Source: Chromatiaceae bacterium
Lineage (GTDB): Bacteria; Pseudomonadota; Gammaproteobacteria; Chromatiales; Chromatiaceae
DNA length: 64,000 bases
Assembly (NCBI GenBank): GCA_024235215.1
Contig: JACKMU010000004.1
Coordinates: forward strand, 248,001-312,000
Direction: 5' to 3'
The position numbers and the translations under genes were made by a program. This document shows positions 1-9,347 of this stretch, piece by piece. The first letter of the stretch is position 1. Each line of letters opens with the position of its first letter. The notes beneath the pieces are model-generated. The model searched no databases, had not been told where the DNA came from, and saw only the letters and a program-made list of their open reading frames with translations.

Positions 1-618
1 GGCACCTCCGCCTTCTCCGGTCGCATCGGTCAGCGGGTTGCCACCCGGCACTGCACCGTCGTCGACGATGGCACCCTGCCGAACAGAAGGGGTTCGCTCA
101 GCATCGATGACGAAGGCACCCCTGGCCAGAATACAGTGCTGATCGAGAAGGGTATCCTGCAGGGTTACATGCACGATCGACTGAACGCCCGGCTGATGGG
201 AATGGAGTCGACCGGCAATGGGCGCCGGGAGTCTTATGCACATCTGCCCATGCCGCGTATGACCAACACTTATATGCTGCCCGGCGAGGAGGATCCGGCG
301 GAGATCATCGCTTCAGTCAAGCGAGGGTTGTACGCGGTCAATTTTGGCGGTGGTCAAGTGGATATCACCTCCGGGAAGTTTGTCTTCTCCGCCAGCGAGG
401 CATACCTGATCGAAAACGGCAGGATCACCGCACCGGTCAAAGGCGCCACCCTGATCGGTAACGGCCCCGACGTACTCACCAAGGTGAGCATGGTCGGCAA
501 TGATCTGGAATTGGACAGCGGTGTGGGCACCTGCGGCAAAGAGGGTCAGAGCGTCCCGGTTGGCGTGGGGCAGCCCACATTGAAAGTGGATGAACTGACC
601 GTCGGTGGCACCAACTGA
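1..618 (+). CDS. tldD: TldD metalloprotease subunit, C-terminal part (5' end outside window)
   Basis: The frame is open from the first base, so about the last 205 residues of TldD are present and the N-terminal half, including the HExxxH zinc motif, lies outside. TldD pairs with PmbA/TldE as a cytosolic metalloprotease that degrades unfolded or modified peptides; in E. coli it matures microcin B17 and degrades CcdA. Family landmarks visible here are PMPRMTNTYM, GLYAVNFGGGQVD, SEAYLIENGRI and the closing GVGTCGKEGQ. The gene ends 19 bp before the pmbA ATG, so the two partner subunits are probably co-transcribed. Identity is secure; only the start is missing. Confidence 0.93.
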   Translation, partial: GTSAFSGRIGQRVATRHCTVVDDGTLPNRRGSLSIDDEGTPGQNTVLIEKGILQGYMHDRLNARLMGMESTGNGRRESYAHLPMPRMTNTYMLPGEEDPAEIIASVKRGLYAVNFGGGQVDITSGKFVFSASEAYLIENGRITAPVKGATLIGNGPDVLTKVSMVGNDLELDSGVGTCGKEGQSVPVGVGQPTLKVDELTVGGTN

Positions 619-637
619 TAGCGGAACCTCAATACAG

Positions 638-1972
638 ATGAACGATTTGAATGAGCGCCAGGCGCAATTGCAGCAGATGGTCGAAGATATGCTGCGCGAG
701 GCAGAGAGGCAGGGGGCCAGCGGCGCGGAGGCGGGGGTCAATTTCGATATTGGTCTCTCCGCGAGCATACGCCTCGGTGTCGTGGAGACGATCGAACATA
801 CGCGCGATCAGGGGATGGGGGTCACCGTCTACTTCGGTCAGAGCAAAGGATCCGCGAGTACCTCGGATTTTAAACCCGAGGCGATCCGGGACACGGTTCG
901 CGCCGCCTGCGATATCGCCCGCTTCACCAGTGCCGACCCCTGTAACGGCCTGGCCGACGCGGAGCTGATGGCGCGTGAGCAACCCGATCTGGATCTCTAC
1001 CATCCGTGGAATATCGATGTGGACCAGGCAATCGCAATCGGTATCGAGTGCGAAGCGGCAGCGCGTGACCTGGATCCGCGCATCACCAATTCAGAAGGCG
1101 CAACGCTCAACAGCCATCGCGGTATCCAGGTATACGGCAACAGCCACGGATTCATCGGGGGTTACCCAAGCAGCAGCCACAGCATCAGCTGTGCGGTGGT
1201 GGGCCAACAGGGTGACAGCATGCAACGCGACTACTGGTACACTTCGGCGCGTAGTCCCGAGGATCTGGAATCGGCACAGACGGTGGGTCGGTGTGCCGGT
1301 GAGCGAACCTTGGCCAGACTTGGTGCGCGTCAGATAAAAACCTGTGAGGCCGCGGTCATTTTCCAGGCCGAGATGGCGGTCAGCCTGTTACGCAGTCTGA
1401 CCGGTGCCATCAGAGGATCCGCACTCTACCGTCGCTCCTCGTTTCTGCTGGACCAGTTGGGACAGCAGATCTTCCCGGCATGCGTTCATATACACGAGAA
1501 TCCGTTACTGCCACGAGGGCTCGCGAGTGCGCCGTTCGACGCCGAAGGGGTAGCCACCGCTCCGAAGGATCTGGTGCGCGATGGTGTGCTGTGCAGCTAT
1601 GTCCTTGGAAGCTACTCGGCGCGTAAGCTCAAGATGCAGTCCACCGGTAACGCCGGTGGGGTGAGAAACCTGACCATCGACCCGGGTGAACTGGATCTGG
1701 CCGGACTGCTCAAAGAGATGGGCAGCGGCCTGCTGGTCACTGAACTGATGGGAAGCGGATTGAACATGGTGACCGGTGACTACTCCCGTGGCGCGGCAGG
1801 TTTCTGGGTGGAACATGGCGAGATCCAGTATCCGGTGGAGGAGATCACCATTGCCGGCAATATGCGTGACATGTTCGCGGGTGTGCAGGCGGTGGCCACA
1901 GATGTCGAACAGCGCGGCAGCATCCGCACCGGTTCCTGGTTGTTGCGACCGATGATGATCGCGGGCAGCTGA
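638..1972 (+). CDS. pmbA: PmbA/TldE metalloprotease subunit
   Basis: A 444-residue protein of normal PmbA length. It is the non-catalytic partner of TldD in the TldD/E peptidase complex. Visible family features are an N-terminal region rich in Glu and Ala, a central NSEGATLNSHRG segment, and a C-terminal half with GSYSARKLKMQSTGNAGG and MGSGLNMVTGDYSRGAAGFW, which is the usual PmbA signature. I chose the ATG at 638. An in-frame GTG at 605 would overlap the end of tldD and add only a poorly conserved tail. It sits directly behind tldD in the same direction. Confidence 0.95.
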   Translation: MNDLNERQAQLQQMVEDMLREAERQGASGAEAGVNFDIGLSASIRLGVVETIEHTRDQGMGVTVYFGQSKGSASTSDFKPEAIRDTVRAACDIARFTSADPCNGLADAELMAREQPDLDLYHPWNIDVDQAIAIGIECEAAARDLDPRITNSEGATLNSHRGIQVYGNSHGFIGGYPSSSHSISCAVVGQQGDSMQRDYWYTSARSPEDLESAQTVGRCAGERTLARLGARQIKTCEAAVIFQAEMAVSLLRSLTGAIRGSALYRRSSFLLDQLGQQIFPACVHIHENPLLPRGLASAPFDAEGVATAPKDLVRDGVLCSYVLGSYSARKLKMQSTGNAGGVRNLTIDPGELDLAGLLKEMGSGLLVTELMGSGLNMVTGDYSRGAAGFWVEHGEIQYPVEEITIAGNMRDMFAGVQAVATDVEQRGSIRTGSWLLRPMMIAGS

Positions 1973-2178
1973 TCAAAGGTCCGGTAAATTTCGCTTGCAG
2001 CAGGTCATGCTGCGCGGAAATCCGGGGCTGTGACCGCCACTCCCAGCGTCGTGGTGCACAATCCGGCACCGGTGTGACACTGTGAATCGCGCTGCCTTCT
2101 TTCCAATTAAAGTAACGCTTTCTGGTCGGACAGGAACTCAGTAACATTGCACGCATCACCCAGTTGTTAGAGAGTGAA

Positions 2179-2649
2179 ATGTCGCAAAACAGACAACCCG
2201 GCGTCGAACTGACGCACCAACAAGGACTTGAATTCGCACTCAGGTTTGACCAGGAAGCGCTGCCGCCCCTCTGTGTCGGTGGCAGTTCCGGTCCTGGTGC
2301 TACACTGCTGGTGGTCGCCGCGGCGGCCCAGTGTCTCAGCGCCAGCCTGCTCTACTGCATTGCAAAAAATGACCCGCCTCCGGGCAGTCTGCAGACACGT
2401 GCACTCTGCAGCATGGTGCGCAACCCGCAGGGGCGTCAGCGCATCGGCAGTATCGCAGTCACGCTGGAGGTCAGCGGAGAGCTCGAATCGGTGCTGCGTA
2501 CACCGCGCTGTTACGAACTGTTCGAAGAGTTCAGCACGGTCGCCGCCTCGTTGCGACAAGGGTTTCCTGTCAGTGCCCGGGTGGTCAACCAGCGAGGCGA
2601 TACGCTCTACCATAGCCGGGAGGCGGAAACAGATGACCAGCAGCAGTGA
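2179..2649 (+). CDS. OsmC-like family protein
   Basis: A 156-residue protein with the OsmC/YhfA fold signature. A Gly-rich loop (CVGGSSGPG) is followed by a helix containing AQCLSASLLYC, then beta segments, and a second conserved cysteine in TPRCYELF followed by ASLRQGFPV. OsmC/Ohr proteins reduce organic hydroperoxides with two cysteines, and Cys in both expected places is present. Many OsmC-like homologues have no proven peroxidase activity, so the function stays general. The ATG at 2179 is preferred over a TTG 15 bp upstream. The end overlaps the EF-G gene by 17 bp, which suggests translational coupling with a stress-type EF-G. Confidence 0.75.
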   Translation: MSQNRQPGVELTHQQGLEFALRFDQEALPPLCVGGSSGPGATLLVVAAAAQCLSASLLYCIAKNDPPPGSLQTRALCSMVRNPQGRQRIGSIAVTLEVSGELESVLRTPRCYELFEEFSTVAASLRQGFPVSARVVNQRGDTLYHSREAETDDQQQ

Positions 2650-4684
2650 TCTAGCGCGGGTACGCAACATCGGCATAGCCGCGCATATAGACGCCGGCAA
2701 GACCACGCTGACGGAACGTATCCTGTTCTACACCGGCGCACTCTACAAGATCGGTGAAGTGCATGACGGGGCTGCGCACATGGATTACATGGCGGAGGAG
2801 CAGATCCACGGTATCACCATCACTTCGGCAGTGACCAAAGCGCGCTGGCAGGAGCACCTGATCCAGCTGGTGGATACTCCCGGGCATGTCGATTTCACCA
2901 TCGAGGTGGAGCGCAGTATGCGTGTCCTGGATGGTTGCGTGTTGGTACTCGATGGAGTACGCGGGGTGGAACCGCAGACTGAAACAGTGTGGCGACAGCG
3001 CGAGAAGTTCAGGCTTCCCTGCCTCTTCTTCGTCAACAAGATGGACCGTCCCGGTGCCAACTTCGACCAGGCGCTGCGCAGTATTCGCCGGCGGCTCGGA
3101 GGCGCCCCGCTGGCGGTCACTCTGCCACTGCCGGAGCGCCACGCGGTGGTCAATCTGATCGACCAGACGCTGGTCACTTTCGCCGGAGAACACGGTGAGC
3201 AGGTGACCGAACAACCCTGGGACGACGCGGCCCGGGACGCCTATGCAGAACAGCGCGAAACGCTGTTGCTGGGTATCGCAGACAGCGATGAACGGTTGGC
3301 CGACCAGGTGCTGGCAGGCGAGGAACCGACGGCGGAGGCATTATGGCAGGCACTGCGCAGCGCCACCATCAAGGGAGAGATCCACCCCTGTTTCGGTGGC
3401 TCGGCGCTGCGCAATCTGGGTGTGCACCCGCTGATCGACGCGGTGGTGAAACTGCTCCCCTCACCGCTCGACCGGCCCGATGCCAAGGCGTTTTTGGAGG
3501 ACGGCAGCGAAGAGCTGGTAAAGATGGAGGATCGCGGTCCGCTGGTGGCGTTGGCTTTCAAAGTGCAGATGTGGGAGGGGCGGCGACATGTCTTTGCACG
3601 ACTCTATCGCGGTGTACTCAGACCGGGTGACCGGATCAGCTACAAAATGGTCGATGGGCGCCTCGCGAACGAAAACGTCGCGCGTATCTTCGACGTCGAT
3701 GCAGCCAAGAAGAGCCGCCTGGATCAGGCTCATGCCGGTGAGATCGTCCTACTGGCCGGGTTGCGGCATGCTTCCACCGGTGACACGTTGTGCGACCCCC
3801 GCCATCCGCTGCTGCTGGAGCGTATCGATACCCGCAAACCGGTGCTCAGCCTGGCGATCGAACCGGCCACCTCGGATCAGGAGGAGAAGTTTCTGGAGGT
3901 GATGGAAAAGTTCCAGGAAGAGGATCCGACTTTGACCTTCGGCGAGGACAGTGACACCGGGCAGCGACTGCTCAGCGGGATGGGAGAACTGCACCTGCAG
4001 ATTGTCGTGGAGCGGCTGGAGCGTGAGTTCGGGGTACAAGTGAAGGCAGGACAGCCGGCGGTGGCACTGCGCGAGACGATTACCCAGCAGAACCGTATCG
4101 ACTATCTGTTCCAGCCCCCGATCGAACAGGCTGGCAAAAGTGAAACCATGAAGGTGCGGGTGGTGCTGTCGGTCTCCCCGCGGGAGCGCGGCAGCGGGCT
4201 GCTGACGCGCGTGGAACCGCATCTGCTGCCGGAAGGAAGTGTGCTGAACGCGGCGCAGCGTGAAGCGCTCGGTCAGGGAGTGAAATTCGCGCTGGGGGGC
4301 GGACCACTGGAGGGCGCGCCGCTGGAGGATCTGCTGGTTGAAGTGGAGGAGGTGGAGACTTTCGCCAGTGCATCCACCCCGGCGGCGGTCAGTGCTGCGG
4401 TGTCGCGCGCGCTGGCGAAAGCACTCCAGGGCGCCTCCCCCGCGCTGTTGCAGCCGATCATGGCGGCCGAGGTGGTGGTTCCGGAGATCAACCTGGGCAC
4501 GGTGCTGGGCGATCTGCAGGCGCGTCATGCGATTATCCGTGATACCCGGCATGACCGTGAAGATGCAACCATCAGTTGTGAGGTGGCACTGGCAGAACTG
4601 CTTGGCTATACCACACAACTGCGCAGCATGACCCAGGGTCGGGGTCAGTTCACCACGATTTTCGAGCGCTTCGACACCGCTTGA
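2633..4684 (+). CDS. Elongation factor G paralogue (EF-G2-like GTPase)
   Basis: A 683-residue translational GTPase with the five EF-G domains. The G1 box AHIDAGKT is at residues 17-24. The switch I region reads HGITIT where classical EF-G has RGITIT, and the G3 box is DTPGH and the G4 box NKMD. The middle holds the EF-G domain II/III core (FGEDSDTGQRLLSGMGELHL) and the C-terminus domains IV-V. EF-G drives translocation and, with RRF, ribosome recycling. The gene is not in a str operon (no rpsL, rpsG or tuf next to it) and overlaps an OsmC-like gene, so it is most likely a second, specialised EF-G rather than the housekeeping copy. The start was set at the ATG following the overlap; the longer open frame upstream runs through the OsmC gene in another frame. 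Confidence 0.88.
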   Translation: MTSSSDLARVRNIGIAAHIDAGKTTLTERILFYTGALYKIGEVHDGAAHMDYMAEEQIHGITITSAVTKARWQEHLIQLVDTPGHVDFTIEVERSMRVLDGCVLVLDGVRGVEPQTETVWRQREKFRLPCLFFVNKMDRPGANFDQALRSIRRRLGGAPLAVTLPLPERHAVVNLIDQTLVTFAGEHGEQVTEQPWDDAARDAYAEQRETLLLGIADSDERLADQVLAGEEPTAEALWQALRSATIKGEIHPCFGGSALRNLGVHPLIDAVVKLLPSPLDRPDAKAFLEDGSEELVKMEDRGPLVALAFKVQMWEGRRHVFARLYRGVLRPGDRISYKMVDGRLANENVARIFDVDAAKKSRLDQAHAGEIVLLAGLRHASTGDTLCDPRHPLLLERIDTRKPVLSLAIEPATSDQEEKFLEVMEKFQEEDPTLTFGEDSDTGQRLLSGMGELHLQIVVERLEREFGVQVKAGQPAVALRETITQQNRIDYLFQPPIEQAGKSETMKVRVVLSVSPRERGSGLLTRVEPHLLPEGSVLNAAQREALGQGVKFALGGGPLEGAPLEDLLVEVEEVETFASASTPAAVSAAVSRALAKALQGASPALLQPIMAAEVVVPEINLGTVLGDLQARHAIIRDTRHDREDATISCEVALAELLGYTTQLRSMTQGRGQFTTIFERFDTA

Positions 4685-4725
4685 TCAAGCGACAGGGGCT
4701 GGACCAGCCTCTGAGAGGAACAGCG

Positions 4726-5418
4726 ATGAGATACGGAATCAGAAACTATGTCTTGCTACTGCTTACCTTGTTGGCTACTGCTGTGAGCGCCGAGCAACCA
4801 CTGACCTACGATCGGATTACGCTCAGCGTGAGCGCCGGTCGCGAGGTGGATAACGATACCCTGGTGGGCGTACTCTACGCCCAGCAGGAGGGGACCAATC
4901 CGAGCCGGCTGGCAAGCGAGGTCAATCGTGCCGTCGGACTGGCGGTGGAGCGGGCGAAGCAGATGCCGCAGATCAAGGTGCAGACCCTCGACTACAGCAC
5001 CACTCCGGTCTACCGTAAACAGACACTGAGCGGTTGGCAGGTGCGCCAGTCGCTACGCCTGGAGAGTCGCGATGGTGCTGCATTGAGCGCGCTGATTGGT
5101 GAACTGCAGGCAGCGCTCGCGGTCAGCAGCATCACCTACACCATCTCTCCCGAACGGATGCAGGGGACCGAGGATGAGCTGATCGCGGCAGCGATCTCCC
5201 AGTTCAGCAGCCGCGCGCAGCTGATAGCCAAAGAGATGGGCCGCAGCGGTTATCGTCTGGTGCAGATGAATATCAATACACCCGGCCAGGCTCCTGCACC
5301 GATCCGGGCGCGCGGCATGGTGATGGCGATGCAGGAGGATGCTGCCCCACCCAGCCTGGAAGCGGGCAGCCGCCGTGTCGAAGTGGAGATCCACGCCACC
5401 ATCGAATTGACGCCCTGA
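4726..5418 (+). CDS. SIMPL domain (DUF541) periplasmic protein
   Basis: A 230-residue secreted protein. Residues 1-22 form a signal peptide (Arg-containing start, a Leu-rich core, cleavage after VSA). The mature part is a SIMPL/DUF541 domain, recognised from TYDRITLSVSAGREVDNDTLVGVL at its start, the Tyr-rich YSTTPVY segment, and the closing VEVEIHATIEL strand. SIMPL proteins are widespread envelope proteins; members have been linked to oxidative stress and to signalling, but no general activity is known. The ATG at 4726 has a GAGAGGA ribosome site 6-7 bp upstream. It lies 41 bp after the EF-G gene. Confidence 0.8.
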   Translation: MRYGIRNYVLLLLTLLATAVSAEQPLTYDRITLSVSAGREVDNDTLVGVLYAQQEGTNPSRLASEVNRAVGLAVERAKQMPQIKVQTLDYSTTPVYRKQTLSGWQVRQSLRLESRDGAALSALIGELQAALAVSSITYTISPERMQGTEDELIAAAISQFSSRAQLIAKEMGRSGYRLVQMNINTPGQAPAPIRARGMVMAMQEDAAPPSLEAGSRRVEVEIHATIELTP

Positions 5419-5446
5419 CCCACGTTATCGGCACACCAAGGCGCTG

Positions 5447-6142
5447 ATGTCGACCACTACCGCCGCACTGCGGGCGTCGCTACCGGTGATGTTTGGTTAT
5501 GTCCCGCTGGGCATGGCTTTCGGTATTCTGTTCCAGGATCTGGGTTATCCCTGGTATTTTGCCACGTTGATGGCACTGTTGGTGTTTGCCGGTGCCGCCC
5601 AGTTCATGGCGATTGGACTGCTGGCTGCCCATGCCGGATTGTTGGAGGTGGCGGTAGCCACGCTGGCCCTCAACTCGCGCCATATCTTTTTCGGCCTGTC
5701 ACTGCTCTCCCGCTATCGCAGCCGCGGCTGGAAAAAGCTCTATCTGATATTCGGACTCACCGATGAGACCTACTCACTGATCACCAGCACAGCCGCCCCC
5801 GGCTCCAGCCGTGAGAGTGACTATTATCTGGCGCTTACCGCGCTCAACCAGAGCTACTGGGTGGTCGGTAGTACCTTGGGAGCGCTGCTGGGACGGCTGA
5901 TCGAATTTGACACCCGGGGTATGGATTTCGCGCTCACCGCACTTTTTCTGGTGCTGCTCATCGAACAGTGGAACAAATTGCGTGAACCCTTTCCATTTCT
6001 GCTCGCCGCTCTCTGCGGTAGTGTCGCGCTGGTGCTGTTTCAGGAGCAGATGTTGCTGGTCTCGATCGCACTCTCGGTGGTGCTGCTGATGCTGCGCTAC
6101 TTCATCGAATCGATGCAGCGACGACCGATGGGGCGCCCCTGA
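5447..6142 (+). CDS. azlC: AzlC-family branched-chain amino acid exporter, large subunit
   Basis: A 231-residue integral membrane protein with about seven hydrophobic segments. The AzlC signature is clear: PVMFGYVPLGMAFGI near the N-terminus, FAGAAQFMAIGLL, LNSRHIFFGLSL and FGLTDETYSL. AzlC/YgaZ works with the small AzlD/YgaH subunit to export branched-chain amino acids and methionine from the cytoplasm. The stop codon overlaps the azlD start (TGATG), so the subunits are translationally coupled. An AAGG ribosome site precedes the ATG. Substrate assignment is from the family only. Confidence 0.9.
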   Translation: MSTTTAALRASLPVMFGYVPLGMAFGILFQDLGYPWYFATLMALLVFAGAAQFMAIGLLAAHAGLLEVAVATLALNSRHIFFGLSLLSRYRSRGWKKLYLIFGLTDETYSLITSTAAPGSSRESDYYLALTALNQSYWVVGSTLGALLGRLIEFDTRGMDFALTALFLVLLIEQWNKLREPFPFLLAALCGSVALVLFQEQMLLVSIALSVVLLMLRYFIESMQRRPMGRP

Positions 6143-6474
6143 TGAGCGACCTCGGCTATTTGATGGCAGTCATCCTGGTAATGGCACTGGCTACCTTTGT
6201 CACCCGCGCTACGCCGTTTTTGCTGCTGCACCGGCGTGCGGACCACCCGCTGCTGATATTCCTCGGCCGCTATACACCACCCGCGATCATGACCATATTG
6301 GTCATCTACAGTCTCGCTTCAGTGGATTTCATCGAACCACCACACGGCGCTGCGGAACTGATCGCCACCCTGCTCACACTTGCCGCCCATCTGCTGTGGC
6401 GTCATGCGCTGTTGAGCATCGCCGCCGGCACCGCGTTCTATATGTATGCGCTGCAAAGCGGGCTGTTTGTTTGA
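6142..6474 (+). CDS. azlD: AzlD-family exporter small subunit
   Basis: A 110-residue membrane protein with four hydrophobic segments and the AzlD signature VTRATPFLLLHR followed by FLGRYTPPAIMTILVIYSL. It is the obligate small partner of AzlC. The gene starts in the azlC stop codon and is followed within a few bases by an inverted repeat that probably ends the transcript. Confidence 0.9.
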   Translation: MSDLGYLMAVILVMALATFVTRATPFLLLHRRADHPLLIFLGRYTPPAIMTILVIYSLASVDFIEPPHGAAELIATLLTLAAHLLWRHALLSIAAGTAFYMYALQSGLFV

Positions 6475-6476
6475 TT

Positions 6477-6523
6477 ATTCGGGCTCGGGATAAACACAAC
6501 GGGTATTTACTCCGAGCCCGAAT
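6477..6523. terminator. Inverted repeat between azlD and the convergent cysB-type gene
   Basis: Left arm ATTCGGGCTCGG (from 6477) pairs with right arm CCGAGCCCGAAT (ending 6523) across a loop of roughly 20 bases. It lies just after the azlD stop and touches the stop codon of the convergent LysR gene, so it could end both transcripts. No T-run of canonical length follows on either strand, so it is a probable rather than classical intrinsic terminator. Confidence 0.6.
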
Positions 6524-7455
6524 CAGGTTCTCGCTCCGGGGTCCGGTGACAACACCAGCCCATCATCTGCCACCATACTCTGCAGCAGTTCGATGAAGCG
6601 CCGCTCGTAGCGGCGCAGATACTTGTCCTTATGGTAGGCGATACGGGTCACCTCCCAGGGGAACAGTCGGCTGAGGTTGCGGATCTGCAGATCACCGTCG
6701 CTGGTGACGGAGTAGGCCATGGTGGCGATGATGCCGATACCAAAACCTTCGCGCACGTATGCCTTGATTACGTCGGTATCTGCGGCGCTCAGTACGATTC
6801 TGGGCTTGAGTCCCAAGCGTGCGAAGCTGGTGCGGAAGTGGTTGGCGCCGGTAAAACCAAAGACATAGGTGATCAGCGGATATTCACACAGGGTATCGAG
6901 CGCCAGCGGACGCCGATCCAGGATCGGGTGCGCGTTGGGCGCGATCAGGCTACGATTCCAGCGGTAACAGTGCAGCGCGGTCAGATTCGGGTGGTCGCCC
7001 AATGCCTCGGTGCAGATGGAGAAGTCAACCTGACCGCTGTCGGCCATCTCCACCAGCTGCTGTGGTGTGCCCTGATGGATCTGCAGATTGACCTGTGGAT
7101 AGGACGCACGGAACTCGCGGATCACCGCCGGCAGCACATAGCGCGCCTGGGTGTGGGTGGTGCCGATACGCAGTTCGCCGCTGACCAGCGCCTGCTGGTC
7201 GCGTCCCACCGCCAGAATGTTCGCGGTATCGCTCAGCATCCGCCGGGCGTAGCGCAACACCTGCTCTCCGCTCCCGGTCAATCCCTGTAGACGCTTGCCT
7301 TGGCGCTGAAAAAGCTCGGTTCCCAGCTCCTGCTCCAGACGGGAGAGGTGCTGGGAGACCGCTGATTGAACCAGGTGCAGCCGTTCCGCAGTCAATGTCA
7401 CACTGAAATCGGACTCAACCAGCACCACCAGTGAGCGCAGTTGCCGTAATTCCAT
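6523..7455 (-). CDS. cysB: CysB-type LysR regulator of sulfur assimilation
   Basis: A 310-residue LysR-type regulator. Residues 1-60 are the winged HTH (MELRQLRSLVVLVE, then VQSAVSQHLSRLEQELG), followed by the substrate-binding co-inducer domain. TTHTQARYVLP (about residues 99-109) is the hallmark of CysB/Cbl, where it contacts sulfate, thiosulfate or O-acetylserine. AYVREGFGIGIIATMAY matches the distal half. The gene is divergent from cysJIH across a 104-bp AT-rich interval, the expected place for CysB control of cysJ and for autoregulation. At 310 residues it is slightly shorter than E. coli CysB (324). Cbl is an alternative name, but the genomic context favours CysB. Confidence 0.88.
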   Translation of the reverse strand: MELRQLRSLVVLVESDFSVTLTAERLHLVQSAVSQHLSRLEQELGTELFQRQGKRLQGLTGSGEQVLRYARRMLSDTANILAVGRDQQALVSGELRIGTTHTQARYVLPAVIREFRASYPQVNLQIHQGTPQQLVEMADSGQVDFSICTEALGDHPNLTALHCYRWNRSLIAPNAHPILDRRPLALDTLCEYPLITYVFGFTGANHFRTSFARLGLKPRIVLSAADTDVIKAYVREGFGIGIIATMAYSVTSDGDLQIRNLSRLFPWEVTRIAYHKDKYLRRYERRFIELLQSMVADDGLVLSPDPGART

Positions 7456-7559
7456 ATCAATATTCGTGATACGTATTCATTATTTATCATTTTACTAGAT
7501 TTACCCGCGGAGCCAAACTTTCTGCATCGGAAAACCAGTGTCAATCCCGGGAGGGCGTC
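7456..7559. promoter_or_regulatory. Divergent cysB / cysJ control region
   Basis: An AT-rich interval (for example TATTCATTATTTATCATTTT near 7475-7495) between two divergent genes whose products are a CysB-type activator and its usual targets. GGGAGGG lies just before the cysJ ATG at 7560 and is a strong ribosome site. CysB boxes are poorly conserved, so I cannot mark one; CysB binding here is inferred from gene order. Confidence 0.45.
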
Positions 7560-9347
7560 ATGCAGACAACTCAGGCACAACAGGCAATTGCACAGCTATC
7601 GCCGGGGTTGTTGAGCACGATGCAGCTGAATCGACTCCACCAGGCGATTCAGGACCTGACAGCAGAACAGCTGAGCTGGGCCAGCGGATACCTGGCCGGT
7701 ATCCGTCATCACCAGGCGCCGGTGGTATCGACCCCCAGTGGCATGGGTGCCACCATCGTCTATGCATCCCAAACCGGCAACGCACGTTCGGTAGCTGAGG
7801 CGCTGGCGGCAGCGGGTAGATCCAGAGGAGTCGATATCCGGCTGCTCCCCGTCGATCAAGTCAAGCCTCGAGAGCTGTCCAAAGCGCGCTTGTTGTTGCT
7901 GGTGGTGAGCACTCACGGTGAGGGAGAGCCACCCGAGGTGGCGCTGGAACTGTACCGTTTTCTGCACAGCACAAGGGCACCCCGATTGAATGGATTGAAG
8001 TATGCGGTATTCGGCCTGGGCGACTCCAGCTATGAACACTTCTGCCAGGCTGCCCGGGATTTTGATCTGCGCCTGGAGGAGTTGGGTGCCAGCCGCTTGC
8101 TTGAGCGGGTGGATGCCGACCTCGATTTTCTGGCGAGGAGCAGGCATTGGGTTACTGCAGTGCTTGGCAAGGTCGATGCACTGAATGCGACCGATCCCGG
8201 CAATGTGGTTGCGCTGCACCGGCCTCACCAGAGTCCGCACCACGACCGCTGCACTCCCTACCGATCCGAGCTGTTGGAGAGCCGCCGTATAACCACCTCC
8301 AGCGCGCTGACCGAGGTGCGTCATCTGGTGCTGCAAGTCGACCCGGGCACGATCAGTTACACACCCGGCGACTCGCTCGGCGTCTGGTTCCGCAACGATC
8401 CGATGCTGGTGGCTGAAATTCTGCGCCGCACCGGACTGGAGGGCGATGCGCGGGTCTCTCTGGAGAACCAGGATGTGACGTTGCAAGAGGCACTGAGCAG
8501 CAAGCTGGAATTGACCCGGCTGCACCCGGCGGTGGTTGCCCGCTGGGCAGAGGTAAGCGGCGTCGAAGTACCGCAACCGCTCATTGGTGACCAGCGTGCA
8601 CTGCGCGAATACTGCAGTGGCAGGCAGTTCGTCGATCTGCTGGCGCAGTTCCCGGCCCACCTCGATGCTGATGCCCTGGTGCAACTGCTCTTACCGTTGC
8701 AACCGCGTCTCTACTCGATCGCGTCGAGCCAGAGCGAGTATCCGGAAGAGGTGCATCTGTGTGTCTCGGTAGTGCGTTATCGGGCCTATGGCCGTGATCA
8801 TCTCGGCGGCGCGTCGGGTTTCCTCGGCGAGCGCAGCGAAGCAGGTGACCCACTGGATATCTACGTCACGGAGAACCCCGGCTTCCGCCTGCCGGAAGAT
8901 GGAGATACCCCGATCATCATGATCGGAGCGGGGACCGGCATCGCCCCCTACCGCGCATTTCTGCAGCAGCGCGCTGCTCAGGGCGATTCTGGCGACAACT
9001 GGCTGATCTTCGGCAATCGTCATTTTCACCATGATTTTCTCTACCAGACGGAGTGGTTGGCGCTGCGTAAAGCGGGGCTGCTGAAACAGACAACCCTGGC
9101 TTTCTCACGTGATGGTAGCGGTCGCTGCTATGTCCAGGACCGGATGCTAGACCAGGCCAAAGCGCTCTATCGCTGGCTGCAGGAAGGGGCCCGAGTGTAT
9201 GTCTGCGGAAGCGCTCGCATGGAGAGCGGGGTACGCGATGCGCTGACGCGGGTGGCTCAGTCCCAGGGAGGCATGGAAGAGAAGCTGGCAGGCGAATATG
9301 TCGAACATCTGCGTACACAAGGGCGCTATCTGAGGGAGTTCTACTGA
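7560..9347 (+). CDS. cysJ: NADPH-sulfite reductase flavoprotein alpha subunit
   Basis: A 595-residue diflavin reductase, the normal CysJ length. An N-terminal FMN flavodoxin domain (about residues 60-205) carries IVYASQTGNARSVAEALA and the STHGEGEPP loop. It is followed by the FAD domain with RLYSIASS and the NADPH-binding domain with GAGTGIAPYRAFLQQR and YVCGSARMESGV. The protein ends in YLREFY-like aromatic residues typical of the family. It passes electrons from NADPH via FAD and FMN to CysI for reduction of sulfite to sulfide in the cytosol. Its stop overlaps the cysI start (TGATG). A strong GGGAGGG ribosome site supports the start. Confidence 0.96.
   Translation: MQTTQAQQAIAQLSPGLLSTMQLNRLHQAIQDLTAEQLSWASGYLAGIRHHQAPVVSTPSGMGATIVYASQTGNARSVAEALAAAGRSRGVDIRLLPVDQVKPRELSKARLLLLVVSTHGEGEPPEVALELYRFLHSTRAPRLNGLKYAVFGLGDSSYEHFCQAARDFDLRLEELGASRLLERVDADLDFLARSRHWVTAVLGKVDALNATDPGNVVALHRPHQSPHHDRCTPYRSELLESRRITTSSALTEVRHLVLQVDPGTISYTPGDSLGVWFRNDPMLVAEILRRTGLEGDARVSLENQDVTLQEALSSKLELTRLHPAVVARWAEVSGVEVPQPLIGDQRALREYCSGRQFVDLLAQFPAHLDADALVQLLLPLQPRLYSIASSQSEYPEEVHLCVSVVRYRAYGRDHLGGASGFLGERSEAGDPLDIYVTENPGFRLPEDGDTPIIMIGAGTGIAPYRAFLQQRAAQGDSGDNWLIFGNRHFHHDFLYQTEWLALRKAGLLKQTTLAFSRDGSGRCYVQDRMLDQAKALYRWLQEGARVYVCGSARMESGVRDALTRVAQSQGGMEEKLAGEYVEHLRTQGRYLREFY

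Noticed and set aside
2228..2632. 135-residue N-terminal extension of the EF-G frame
   Set aside because: It overlaps the OsmC-like gene in another frame and is not EF-G-like; homology begins just after ATG 2633.
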